Source: CAVQCJ01 sp963849365 (GTDB taxonomy: Bacteria; Actinomycetota; Actinomycetes; Prado026). From it: a DNA stretch of 64,000 bases. The stretch covers positions 124,001-188,000 of the forward strand of contig CAWKHA010000001.1 of the NCBI GenBank assembly GCA_963849365.1, written 5' to 3'. The notes below the pieces were generated by a model. It was not told the origin of the DNA and did not search any database. It saw nothing but the letters and a program-made list of their open reading frames with translations. This document shows, piece after piece, positions 45,007 to 53,344 of the stretch. The position numbers were made by a program, and so were the translations under genes. The stretch's first letter is position 1. The number at the start of each line of letters is the position of its first letter.

Positions 45007-46095
45007 ATGTCCGAGACGGCCGGTGCACCACCGGTCCTGGACAGGAAGAAGTCGATCATCCTGGGGCTGATCGGCCTCGCCGTGATCGTGCTGATCTTCG
45101 TCCGGGTGATCCCCCAGATCGGTTCGTACCAGGAAGCGCTCACCTCGCTCCAGGCCATGACCGCCGGCGCGCTCGCGCTGATCGTCGTGTCGGTGGTCGT
45201 GTACCTCGCGGTCTACGGGCTGCCGTTCATGGCGGCGACACCCGGGCTCTCGTACTGGCGGTCCCAGCAGCTCAACCAGGCGGCGTTCGCGATCAGCAAC
45301 GGCGTCCCGGCCGGCGGCGCGTTCGGGCTCGGCGTGCAGTACGCCATGCTCGCGTCCTACGGGGTCGAGCCGACGGTGAGCACGGCGGCGATCGCCTCGG
45401 TCGGGGTCTGGAGCATCTTCGTCACGCTCGGCCTGCCGATCCTCGGGGTCGCCGCGATCGAGCTCTCCGGCCAGGCCGCCGACTCCTACGTCTGGCCGGC
45501 GGTGCTCGGCCTGATCGTCCTCGGGGCCGTGATGGTGGTCTTCGCGCTGGTCGTGCGCAGCGAGCGGATCGCGCGGTGGGTCGGGTCGCTCGGCGACAGG
45601 GTCGCCCGGCCGTTCATGCGCCGCTTCGGCAAGGGCCGCACCGTCGACCTGGTACCGACCGTGCTGAAGTTCCGGTCGGACATCGCCGACCTCGTGACCC
45701 GACGTTGGGCGGCGATCACCGGGGCGCAGCTGTCGGTCTCGGTCACGCAGTTCCTGATCTTCTACGTCTCATTGCGCGGGGTCGAGGGCTGGGGCGCGGC
45801 CGGGACGTCGTTCCTGGTGGCCTTCGGGTCCTTCGCCGTGGCCCAGATCGGGCTGATGATCCCGATCACGCCGGGCGGCCTCGGCACGGTGGACGCGGCG
45901 ATGATCGCGCTGCTGACCACACTCGGGGTGGACACCGGCGCGGCGACCGCCGCCGACCTGGTCTGGCGGGCCGCGTCGTTCGTCCCGCAGATCATCATCG
46001 GCGTCATCGCGCTGGTCACCTGGAGCCGCCAGGGCGCCCGTGCGCTGGCGGCCAGGGACGCGGCGCGACACGACAGCGCCGGGCAGTCCGGGTGA
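45007..46095 (+). CDS. UPF0104 flippase-like membrane protein, paralogue
   Basis: 362 residues with about eight membrane helices of the LPG-synthase transmembrane family. It shares start (VLDRKK), IPQIGSYQEAL, GGAFGLGVQYAML, LRGVEGWG and MIPITPGGLGTVDAA with the protein at 15666-16733, so the two are close paralogues 29 kb apart. The start ATG has GGAGAGGAGGG upstream. It lies alone after the hairpin and converges on the GH68 gene. It is expected to help flip a lipid-linked molecule, but its partners are not in this place. Confidence 0.85.
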   Translation: MSETAGAPPVLDRKKSIILGLIGLAVIVLIFVRVIPQIGSYQEALTSLQAMTAGALALIVVSVVVYLAVYGLPFMAATPGLSYWRSQQLNQAAFAISNGVPAGGAFGLGVQYAMLASYGVEPTVSTAAIASVGVWSIFVTLGLPILGVAAIELSGQAADSYVWPAVLGLIVLGAVMVVFALVVRSERIARWVGSLGDRVARPFMRRFGKGRTVDLVPTVLKFRSDIADLVTRRWAAITGAQLSVSVTQFLIFYVSLRGVEGWGAAGTSFLVAFGSFAVAQIGLMIPITPGGLGTVDAAMIALLTTLGVDTGAATAADLVWRAASFVPQIIIGVIALVTWSRQGARALAARDAARHDSAGQSG

Positions 46096-46133
46096 GGACG
46101 GTGCCGGACGCCTGAGCCCGGCGCGTGCGCGGC

Positions 46134-47309
46134 TCAGCCGGCCGCGGGGTGGGCCCGGGCGCCGTCCAGGACCAGCCGCAGCGCCGGTGCCAGCGTGCCA
46201 CCGAAGTGGGCCCGGACCGCCGCGGCACCCTGCGCCTCGAGCTCGTCGGGATGCCGGCCACCGAGCGCGTACGAGTCGACGAACGAGGACACGGTCAGGT
46301 CGTCGAGGACGAGCCACGAGTACGCCTGGAACGGCTCGGCGACGGGGTTGCGCAGCACCAGGCCGGAGCCGTTCAGCGGCTGGTAGGGCCCGAGCAGGTC
46401 GTCCCCGACGAACCCGTACAGGCCGGTCGGTCCGGCGACGCCCGGCGCGAAGGTGCGTGCCTGCGTGGAGAAGAACAGGTAGTAGCGGCCGGCCTGCACG
46501 ACCACGTGCGGGCGCTCCATCTCGTTGTTGACCCCGTCGGCCGTGACCAGCGGGTCGAGCAGCTGCCAGTCCCCCGGGCCGCCGACGGCGTCGAGCCCGC
46601 GGGCCGTCGCGATGCCGATCAGACCGTTGAAGTCCGGGGACCGCGCGCCCGCGAGCGACCCGGTGAACAGCAGGGAGGACGTCCCCGTCGCCGGGTCGTC
46701 GAAGCGGAACGGGTCGCGGAACGCCTTGATGAACCCGGGCACTCCGTCGTCCTGCGCCGCCTCCTGGTAGCGGACCCCGTCCGCGACGAACAGCTCGCGG
46801 TGCTCCGACCACGGGCCCACCGCGAAGACGTCCGCGTCGCAGCGCACCGGGGCCGAGGCGCCGAGGATGCGCTGCCGGTAGGTCGGCGCGGGCTCGCCCC
46901 GCACGCCCGCCGCTGTGTAGTAGGCGAACAGCCGGCCGCTGCCCGCGTCGTGCACGGTCGAGCCGGCCCACTCCCGGCTGCCCACCGACGCGCCGTCGGG
47001 GAACAGCGGCCCGCCGTCCTGCCAGCCGTCACCCGCCCGGTCCCGGACGATGAGGCGGATGCGGGCCTCGTGGTGCCGCTCGCCGGGGTCGCCGACGGCC
47101 GCCGCGGACAGGCCGGCCCACACCGTGCGGCCGCAGGGCGAGGCGACGGCGCCGCCGGGGGTTCGCACCGGCCACAGGTCCCAGAAGTCGGCGCCGGGCA
47201 GCAGCGGCCGCACCTGTGCGGGGTCGATCACCGCGGTCTGCACCGAGTCCGCGGACGGGGCACCGGCGAGCCGGCTCAGGTGCTCCCGGTCCCAGGTCGA
47301 CGTCGGCAT
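46134..47309 (-). CDS. Glycoside hydrolase family 68 protein (levansucrase/sucrose hydrolase type)
   Basis: 391 residues of the five-bladed GH68 fold. The nucleophile Asp44 lies in DFWDLWPV, the transition-state Asp199 in KAFRDPF and the acid/base Glu265 in NEMERPHVV; EWAGS lies at residues 113-117. The enzymes cleave sucrose and transfer fructose to water or fructans. No signal peptide is seen, which is unusual because most levansucrases are secreted; an intracellular sucrose hydrolase is possible. It follows a GH32-like gene on the same strand after 40 bp. Confidence 0.87.
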   Translation of the reverse strand: MPTSTWDREHLSRLAGAPSADSVQTAVIDPAQVRPLLPGADFWDLWPVRTPGGAVASPCGRTVWAGLSAAAVGDPGERHHEARIRLIVRDRAGDGWQDGGPLFPDGASVGSREWAGSTVHDAGSGRLFAYYTAAGVRGEPAPTYRQRILGASAPVRCDADVFAVGPWSEHRELFVADGVRYQEAAQDDGVPGFIKAFRDPFRFDDPATGTSSLLFTGSLAGARSPDFNGLIGIATARGLDAVGGPGDWQLLDPLVTADGVNNEMERPHVVVQAGRYYLFFSTQARTFAPGVAGPTGLYGFVGDDLLGPYQPLNGSGLVLRNPVAEPFQAYSWLVLDDLTVSSFVDSYALGGRHPDELEAQGAAAVRAHFGGTLAPALRLVLDGARAHPAAG

Positions 47310-47349
47310 CTGCGCATCATCGCGTGCCCGCCGACCCGTTCGCGGGAGG

Positions 47350-48300
47350 TCAGCGGATCCGCAGTGCGCCGTCGGGAAGCACCTCGACCGTCCGCGGGTC
47401 GCTCAGCGTGCCGTGGAAAGCCCCGTCGCTGCTGGTGCGGTGCCAGGCCATGAAGACCAGCCCGCCGGCGGAGTCCTCGTGCAGCTTGCCGGCATAGGTC
47501 GACCCGTGCCGGTCCGCCTCGAGCACGCCGTCCCCGATCGGCCGGAACGGCCCGGTCGGCGAGTCGCCGACGAGGTAGAACGTGCCGGTGCCCGGGCCGT
47601 CCGCGCGCAGCCGTTCCCCCTGCGTGTCCAGGTCGCTGCAGAACAGCAGGTACCAGCGCCCGCCGGCCGGAACCACCTGCGGGACCTCGAGCTGCCCGAA
47701 GCCCATCGGCTCGGTGACCGGTGGCAGCACCTCCCAGACGGCGAGGTCGGCCGACCTGGCGTGCCCGACGACGCCGCGCTCGGACGGCGGTCCGTACGGG
47801 ACGCGGGCGGTCACCAGGGCGTGGTACTGCCCGTCGTCGGGGTGCAGGAACACCCACGGGTCGCGCCAGGCCTGGTCGTGCCAGGCCTCGCGGTCCAGCG
47901 TCTCGTACCAGCGGGGGTCGGCCTCCAGCACCGCGCCGTCGCGCTTGGTCCAGGTCAGCAGGTCGGGCGAGGTGGCCATCCCGACCCGCTGCACGAGCCG
48001 GTCGTCGGCGTGGCTGGTCCCGGTGTAGAGCAGGTGCCACAGGTCGCCGTGCCGGACGACGCTGCCCGTCCACGTGCTGGCGTCGTCCCAGGAACCGGGC
48101 GGACCGGGCTGCAGCGCGTCGGGCAGGACCGTCCACGACCGCAGGTCGGTGGAGACGGCATGACCCACGCTCACGTTCCAGTGCCGGGCGTCGGGGTGCC
48201 CGATCGCGTGGTCGGCCTGGAGGTAGAAGACGTGGTGGTCGTCGCCGTCGCGGACGAGCCAGAAGTCCCAGACCCAACGGTCGTCGAAGTGCAGTGCCAT
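47350..48300 (-). CDS. Clan GH-J glycoside hydrolase (GH32/levanase-like)
   Basis: 316 residues, a single five-bladed propeller without the usual GH32 C-terminal beta-sandwich. Candidate catalytic residues are Asp12 in VWDFWLV, Asp147 in AWRDPWVF and Glu205 in GQLEVPQVV. GH32 enzymes hydrolyse fructosyl bonds of sucrose, inulin or levan. No signal peptide is present. The start is ATG 48300, shortly after a TAGGGT promoter box. With the adjacent GH68 gene it makes a two-gene fructoside unit. Confidence 0.82.
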   Translation of the reverse strand: MALHFDDRWVWDFWLVRDGDDHHVFYLQADHAIGHPDARHWNVSVGHAVSTDLRSWTVLPDALQPGPPGSWDDASTWTGSVVRHGDLWHLLYTGTSHADDRLVQRVGMATSPDLLTWTKRDGAVLEADPRWYETLDREAWHDQAWRDPWVFLHPDDGQYHALVTARVPYGPPSERGVVGHARSADLAVWEVLPPVTEPMGFGQLEVPQVVPAGGRWYLLFCSDLDTQGERLRADGPGTGTFYLVGDSPTGPFRPIGDGVLEADRHGSTYAGKLHEDSAGGLVFMAWHRTSSDGAFHGTLSDPRTVEVLPDGALRIR

Positions 48301-48310
48301 GGCGCACGGA

Positions 48311-48316
48311 ACCCTA
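48311..48316 (-). promoter_or_regulatory. -10 box before the fructosidase operon
   Basis: TAGGGT on the minus strand, ten bases before ATG 48300; the leader would be only a few bases long. Confidence 0.5.
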
Positions 48317-48447
48317 CCGGCGCCGGCGGCGGCGCCCCCGCGAGGGGCACGCGGCCGACACGCCGAGGCGGGCCGGCCCCGGTGAACCGGGCGGCGACGG
48401 CTCCCGTTCCTTCCTGCGAGCCACTCGCACCGAGATGAGGAGAAGAC

Positions 48448-49602
48448 ATGGTCGCCCAACCGCCCACGTTCTCGTCCGAAGCAGCCCGAGTCGCACCACC
48501 GCGTCCGAACGGCCGGCGCCGCCGCGCGGCCATGGCGGTCGGCGTCGGAGCCGTCTCGGCCGCGGCCCTGGTCGCCGCCCAGTCCCCCGCCACCGCGTCG
48601 CCCGGCTTCAACCAGCACCGCGCTTACGTCCAGACGAACCTGGTCTCCGACGTGCCGGGTCGGGCCGCGCTGACCGACCCGAACCTGGTCAACCCGTGGG
48701 GGCTCTCGCAGGGAGCCACCACCCCGCTGTGGGTGTCCGACAACGGCACGGACGTGACCACGCTCTACACCGACCCGCCCGGCGGCTCGCCCGGGATCGT
48801 GCCGCTCGTGGTGAAGATCCCGGGCGGCGCGCCCACCGGTCAGGTGCACAACGACACCACCGGCTTCGTACTGTCCGACGGCGCGCCCGCGTTGTTCATC
48901 TTCGCCAGCGAGGCCGGCAAGATCACGGCCTGGAACCCGACGCTGTCGCCGAACACGCGAGCCAGGAAGGTCGCGAGCAGTGCGAACGCCATCTTCAAAG
49001 GCCTCGCGCTGGTGCCCGGTGCGGCCGGGCCGTTCCTGCTCGCGGCGGACTTCCACACCGGCCGGATCCGGGCCTTCGACAGCTCGTTCATGCCGATGCA
49101 CCTGCCCTCCGGGGCGTTCGCCGACCCGACGCTGCCCGCGGGCTACGCACCGTTCAACGTGGCGGTCGTCGGCAACCGCGTCTTCGTGAGCTACGCCAAG
49201 CAGGACGCGGACAAGGTCGACGACTCGCGCGGTCCCGGCCACGGCTTCATCGACGTCTACGGCTTCGGCGGGCAGCGGCTGCAGCGGTTCGCCAGTCGGG
49301 GCGTGCTGAACTCGCCCTGGGGCATGACCGTCGCACCGGCGGGCTTCGGCCCGTTCGCCGGCGACCTGCTCGTCGGGAACTTCGGCGACGGCCGCATCCA
49401 CGCCTTCGACCCGACCACCGGCCACCTGGACGGCACGCTGCGCGACGGTTCCGGCCAGCCGCTGCAGATCGACGGGTTGTGGGGCCTGCTGCCCGGGAAC
49501 GGTACGACCGCGCCCGCGGACGCGGTCTGGTTCAGCGCCGGCCCCGAGGAGGAGTCGCACGGGCTGCTCGGGACCCTGCGCAGCGCCGTCGCGAAGAGCT
49601 GA
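48448..49602 (+). CDS. Secreted TIGR03118-family protein
   Basis: 384 residues. A signal peptide with an RRRR cluster and hydrophobic stretch ends near ATASP (residue ~51), which could be a Tat signal. The mature part has the family features NLVSDVPGRAALTDPNLVNP, WGLSQG, LWVSDNGT and VNPW-type repeats, and later LLVGNFGDGRIHAFDP. It is a propeller-like family of unknown function found in soil bacteria. The start follows AGGAGAAGAC. It is divergent from the fructosidase genes and ends at a strong two-way hairpin. Confidence 0.85.
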   Translation: MVAQPPTFSSEAARVAPPRPNGRRRRAAMAVGVGAVSAAALVAAQSPATASPGFNQHRAYVQTNLVSDVPGRAALTDPNLVNPWGLSQGATTPLWVSDNGTDVTTLYTDPPGGSPGIVPLVVKIPGGAPTGQVHNDTTGFVLSDGAPALFIFASEAGKITAWNPTLSPNTRARKVASSANAIFKGLALVPGAAGPFLLAADFHTGRIRAFDSSFMPMHLPSGAFADPTLPAGYAPFNVAVVGNRVFVSYAKQDADKVDDSRGPGHGFIDVYGFGGQRLQRFASRGVLNSPWGMTVAPAGFGPFAGDLLVGNFGDGRIHAFDPTTGHLDGTLRDGSGQPLQIDGLWGLLPGNGTTAPADAVWFSAGPEEESHGLLGTLRSAVAKS

Positions 49603-49624
49603 GGACCGGGGGGCCGCAGGGCCT

Positions 49625-49662
49625 GCGGGCGGGTGGGACTTCTCCCGGTCCTACCCGCCCGC
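49625..49662. terminator. Bidirectional terminator hairpin
   Basis: GCGGGCGGGT (49625-49634) pairs with ACCCGCCCGC (49653-49662), and an inner GGAC/GTCC pair extends the stem. It lies between the convergent TIGR03118 and nitrilase genes; its right arm includes the end of the nitrilase gene. Confidence 0.65.
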
Positions 49663-50586
49663 TGGTGGCGGTTCGCCGAGCACCTGCAGCAGCGTCTCCT
49701 CGCGGCTGTAGTGACCGGCCACGTCGAACCAGGCCTTGCCGCGCAGCGCGTCGCCGAGGTCGCAGTCCGCCAGGACGGTGCCCTCCCGGTCGTACAGCGG
49801 TCCGGCGATCACCCGGCCCTCGTCGGGGTGCACGACGACCGCCCCGCCGCGCGACAGGACGTCGGCGCCGGCCGGCAGCCGGACCGGGAAGTCGGCCGGG
49901 TAGTCGGCGGCGCGCACGAACTGTGGGGCGCCCACGACGAACGCACCCGACTCGATCGCGATCGCCCGTAGCAGGGCCTGCCAGCCGTCCCCGGTGTCCG
50001 CGGTCGGCGCGACCCACAGCTGCGGGGCCTGCCGGTACAACGCGTAGCGGGCCAGCGGCATCCGGTTCTCCCAGCAGACCAGGCCGCCGACGCGCCCGAC
50101 GGGCGTGTCCACGACCCTGAGGTCGTCGCCGGCGCCGATGCCGTGGAACATCCGCTCGTGCATGGTGGGCATCAGCTTGCGGTGCCGGGCCAGCAGCCCG
50201 TCCGGTCCCAGCGTCAGCATCGTGTTGTAGAGCGTGTACGAGCGCCCGGGCTCGCGTTCGTTGACGCCCAGCACGAGGTGCACGCCGGTCTCGCGGCAGG
50301 CCTGCACCAGCCGGTCCACCGCGGGGCCGGGGATCTCGACGGCCGACTCCCAGAGGCGGCGGAAGATCTCGTCGACGGCCGCACCGTCGGCCGCGGCGGC
50401 GCCGATCCAGGCCCAGGTCGGGTACATCGACAGGAAGCACTCGGGCAGCACCACCAGCTCGGCGCCTTCGCCGGCGGCGTCGTGCACCAGCCGGACGGCC
50501 TTGTCCAGCGAGGCATCCAGGTCCAGCACGACCGGGGCCGCCTGGACCGCAGCGACCCGGACCGAGCGAAGCGTCGTCGCGACCAC
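49651..50586 (-). CDS. Nitrilase (carbon-nitrogen hydrolase superfamily)
   Basis: 311 residues. The catalytic triad is visible: Glu49 in VVLPECF, Lys137 in RHRKLMPT and Cys171 in GLVCWENRMPLARYALY. The C-W-E-N-x-M-P-L-A-R motif marks true nitrilases, which turn nitriles into carboxylic acids and ammonia, rather than amidases. It is transcribed from a leaderless promoter shared symmetrically with the divergent DUF998 gene. The natural substrate may be a plant or microbial nitrile. Confidence 0.9.
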   Translation of the reverse strand: MVATTLRSVRVAAVQAAPVVLDLDASLDKAVRLVHDAAGEGAELVVLPECFLSMYPTWAWIGAAAADGAAVDEIFRRLWESAVEIPGPAVDRLVQACRETGVHLVLGVNEREPGRSYTLYNTMLTLGPDGLLARHRKLMPTMHERMFHGIGAGDDLRVVDTPVGRVGGLVCWENRMPLARYALYRQAPQLWVAPTADTGDGWQALLRAIAIESGAFVVGAPQFVRAADYPADFPVRLPAGADVLSRGGAVVVHPDEGRVIAGPLYDREGTVLADCDLGDALRGKAWFDVAGHYSREETLLQVLGEPPPAGG

Positions 50587-50588
50587 GA

Positions 50589-50645
50589 GGCCAACCTACG
50601 GTGCAGCAGCGCGCGGTTCCTCCCCTTCCGCACCGTAGGTTGGCC
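50589..50645. promoter_or_regulatory. Symmetric divergent leaderless promoter with 16-bp inverted repeat
   Basis: A perfect 16-bp inverted repeat (50589-50604 and 50630-50645, 25-bp spacer). Each arm contains a TAGGTT -10 box, and each box lies exactly six bases before the start codon of its gene (GTG 50586 and ATG 50648). The arms are thus both promoter and possible operator. Confidence 0.7.
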
Positions 50646-50647
50646 CG

Positions 50648-51298
50648 ATGCGGCATCGGGGCCTCGGCACCGTCGCGGTCGTCGGTCCGGCGCTGTTCAC
50701 CGTGACCTGGGTGGTGCTCGGCTGGTCGCACTCCGGCTACCTGCCGCGGCAGGAGACGATCAGCTCCCTGTCGGCGCACGACGTGCCCGGGTGGCCGTGG
50801 ATGGTCGCCGGCCAGCTGGGCCTGGCCGCCGGCTTCGGCGCCGTCGCGACCCTGCTGCCCTGGGCGTTCGGCGGTGCAGGCTGGCTGCCCGCCGCGCTCG
50901 CGTACCTCGCGGCGTACGGGACGGTTCAGGCCAGTGCCTTCCGGACCATCTGCAACCACTCCGACTCCGGCTGGTGCACCCCGCTGCCGCGCTCGGCGTA
51001 CCCGAGGTCGCAGTGGCTGCACGGCATCGGCACCGGCATCGCGTTCGGCGGCGTGCTGCTGGCATGCCTGGCGACGGCGTACGTGGCCGCGCGCGCCGGG
51101 CCGCAGTGGCACGACGTCGCCGTGTGGTCGCTGGTCGCCGGGGCGGTGTCCCTCCCGCACATGGCGTGGTTCCTGGCCAACGCCGAGACGAGCTGGCACG
51201 GCTGGTCGGAGAAGGTGTTCCTGGTGACGCTGGCCGCGTGGGTGGCGTGGTGCGGGCAGCGGCTGGGCCGGGCCACGCCCGTCACGGCCGGACCGTAG
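50648..51298 (+). CDS. DUF998-family membrane protein
   Basis: 216 residues with six or so hydrophobic helices. It starts with GPALFTVTWVVLGWSHSGY and the SxR/QETISSLSA region typical of DUF998 proteins. Function unknown. The start codon is placed by a leaderless TAGGTT box. Its stop codon TAG is part of the -10 box of the next gene. Confidence 0.8.
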   Translation: MRHRGLGTVAVVGPALFTVTWVVLGWSHSGYLPRQETISSLSAHDVPGWPWMVAGQLGLAAGFGAVATLLPWAFGGAGWLPAALAYLAAYGTVQASAFRTICNHSDSGWCTPLPRSAYPRSQWLHGIGTGIAFGGVLLACLATAYVAARAGPQWHDVAVWSLVAGAVSLPHMAWFLANAETSWHGWSEKVFLVTLAAWVAWCGQRLGRATPVTAGP

Positions 51299-51301
51299 GC
51301 T
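51296..51301 (+). promoter_or_regulatory. -10 box for a leaderless transcript, overlapping a stop codon
   Basis: TAGGCT, six bases before ATG 51308. The first three bases are the stop codon of the DUF998 gene. Confidence 0.55.
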
Positions 51302-51307
51302 GCCCGG

Positions 51308-52531
51308 ATGAGCGATGACCTGCTGCAGCGGTACGCCCGGCTCGTCGTGCGGGTGGGCGCCGCCGTGCTCCCCGGTACCGTGGTCCAGCTGCGGGCCGAC
51401 GTCGCGCACCGCGACCTGGCCCGCGCCGTGGCCGAGGAGGCATACGCAGCGGGTGCGCGGCGCGTCTACGTCGACTACGAGGACGCCCACGTCCGGCTGT
51501 CGGCGCTGCGGCACGCGCCCGAGGACGCCCTGCGCGAGACAGTCCCGTGGGAGCTGGCGCGGCTGCTCGAGGCCGAGCAGGAAGGGTGGGCCCTCATCCG
51601 GCTGACCGGGAACCCCGAGCCGCACCTGTTCGACGGGGCCGACCCGGCCCGGGTCGCGGCGGTCCCGCTGGAGCTGGCGAAGGAGTCCCGGCGGATCCTG
51701 ACCAGCGGGGCGGTGACGTGGACCATCGTCGCCGCGCCGAACCCGGGTTGGGCGGAACAGGTGTTCGGCGAGCCCGACGTCGCGCGGCTGTGGGACGCGA
51801 TCTCGTTGCCCATGCGGCTGGACCAGCCCGACGTCGTCGCCGCCTGGGAGGAGCACCGCAGGACGCTGGAACGACGGGCGGCCGCACTCGACGCGCTCGG
51901 GCTCGACTCCGTGCACTACCACGGGGAGGGCACGGACCTGCTGGTCGGCCTGATCCCCGGCTGTCGGTGGACCGGCGGCGGGCTGCAGGCGTCGGACGGG
52001 CGCTGGTACATGCCGAACCTGCCGACGGAGGAGGTGTTCACCAGCCCGGACCGGGCCCGCGCCGTGGGCGTGGCGAGGCTGACCCGTCCACTGGTGATGC
52101 CGAGGGCGGGCGCCGTCGTGGAGGACCTCGTCGTGCGTTTCGCGGACGGTCAGGTGGTCGAGGTCGCGGCCAGCTCCGGAGCCGACCTCGTGCGTGCCGA
52201 GCTGGCCACCGACCCCGGCGCCTCCCGGCTCGGCGAGGTCTCCCTCGTCGACGGCGGTTCGCGGGTGCGCGCGGCCGGCGTGGTCTTCCACGACACGCTG
52301 TACGACGAGAACGCCGGTTGCCACGTCGCCTGGGGCACGGGCTTCCCGTTCGCTCTGCCCGGCGGCGGTGCGGGGCTGAGCGAAGCCGAGATGGTCTCGC
52401 TCGGGCTCAACCAGTCGGCGGTGCACACGGACGTGGTCCTCGGCGGCCCGGGCGTCAGCGTCGACGGTCTGACCGGGGACGGCACCCGGATCCCGGTCAT
52501 CGCCGACGACGTGTGGGTGCTCCCGGTCTGA
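51308..52531 (+). CDS. Aminopeptidase, M29 family (AmpS/PepS-like)
   Basis: 407 residues. The C-terminal half has the metal-binding set NLPTEEVFTSPD, DTLYDENAGCHVAWG, and NQSAVHTDVVLGG. M29 enzymes are cytosolic dimeric metal aminopeptidases that trim peptides from the N terminus. The length and ordered motifs indicate an intact enzyme. It has its own leaderless promoter, though readthrough from the DUF998 gene is likely. Confidence 0.9.
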   Translation: MSDDLLQRYARLVVRVGAAVLPGTVVQLRADVAHRDLARAVAEEAYAAGARRVYVDYEDAHVRLSALRHAPEDALRETVPWELARLLEAEQEGWALIRLTGNPEPHLFDGADPARVAAVPLELAKESRRILTSGAVTWTIVAAPNPGWAEQVFGEPDVARLWDAISLPMRLDQPDVVAAWEEHRRTLERRAAALDALGLDSVHYHGEGTDLLVGLIPGCRWTGGGLQASDGRWYMPNLPTEEVFTSPDRARAVGVARLTRPLVMPRAGAVVEDLVVRFADGQVVEVAASSGADLVRAELATDPGASRLGEVSLVDGGSRVRAAGVVFHDTLYDENAGCHVAWGTGFPFALPGGGAGLSEAEMVSLGLNQSAVHTDVVLGGPGVSVDGLTGDGTRIPVIADDVWVLPV

Positions 52532-52559
52532 GCCGCCCGCCCCGCTCTGCCCTGCCGGT

Positions 52560-52850
52560 CTACTCCGCCTCGGCCTCGGCGATGGTCAGGTTGCCGTCGG
52601 CGTCCAGGACGCCGATCGTCTCGTCGACGACGACCAGGTTGCCGTCCTCGTCGGCGACCGAGACCGTCTCGTCGAACGCCGCGCTGCCGTCCGGGGCCTC
52701 CACTGTGAGGAGGTCGTCCACCGCGACCGGGTTGCCGTCGGAGTCGATCACGGCCGTGACGTCCTCGGAGACGATGGTGCCGTCGTCCGCCACGGCGGAG
52801 CCGCTGCCCTCGACGACTGCGTAGTCGGCGCTCTGGTCCTGCTCGCTCAT
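52560..52850 (-). CDS. Small acidic protein with repeated DxDGN motifs
   Basis: 96 residues, extremely acidic and without Cys, Lys or aromatic core residues. Three similar units are seen, each of the pattern V-x-D-x-D-G-N followed by an alternating hydrophobic stretch and two acidic residues: AVIDSDGNPVAVDD, SVADEDGNLVVVDE and GVLDADGNLTIAE; a fourth weaker one is AVADDGTIVSED. The motifs recall calcium-binding loops, but spacing is not that of EF hands. The start ATG 52850 has AGGAGGA upstream, which supports translation. Function unknown. Confidence 0.65.
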   Translation of the reverse strand: MSEQDQSADYAVVEGSGSAVADDGTIVSEDVTAVIDSDGNPVAVDDLLTVEAPDGSAAFDETVSVADEDGNLVVVDETIGVLDADGNLTIAEAEAE

Positions 52851-53008
52851 GGGTCCTCCTGGTCGCGTTCGGCTCGTCCCGTCCGGACACTACGGGCTGC
52901 GCGGCCGGCTCGGGTGCTCGTTCGCCGGCGGGGGTTGTGCCGGTCGGGGATCACGAGGAGCCTATGGCCGTCCCAGGCAGACAGCCCGGGACCCGGGAGG
53001 TGGGCGTC

Positions 53009-53332
53009 ATGCCCAGGTACATGTTCATCGCCAACTACAGCAGCGAGGGTGCGAAGGGCGTGATGGCCAAGGGCGGCACCGCCCGGCGGATCGCGATCGA
53101 GAAGACGCTCGCGGACCTCGGCGGGCGGCTGGAGACCTTCGACTTCGCCTTCGGCGGGGACGACGTGTACGCCGTCGGAGAGCTCCCCGACAACACGACC
53201 GCGGCGGCCCTGGCGCTGGCCATCAGCGCCGACGGCCGGGCCGGCGTGCGCACCGTGGTGCTGCTCAGCCCCGAGGAGATCGACGCGGCCTCGCAGCGGA
53301 CGATCAGCTACACCGGGCCGGGCTCGACCTGA
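53009..53332 (+). CDS. GYD-domain protein
   Basis: 107 residues. MPRYMFIANYSSEGAKGV and the later ETFDFAFGGDDVYAVGELPD match the small GYD-domain family, a ferredoxin-like fold of unknown function. The start at ATG 53009 follows GGGAGG; the frame is open from 52937. It converges on etfA, 12 bp apart. Confidence 0.82.
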   Translation: MPRYMFIANYSSEGAKGVMAKGGTARRIAIEKTLADLGGRLETFDFAFGGDDVYAVGELPDNTTAAALALAISADGRAGVRTVVLLSPEEIDAASQRTISYTGPGST

Positions 53333-53344
53333 TCCCGCGCGGGG

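Noticed and set aside
46095..46134. Possible terminator between the flippase-like and GH68 genes
   Set aside because: Only a six-base stem with long loop; too weak to call.
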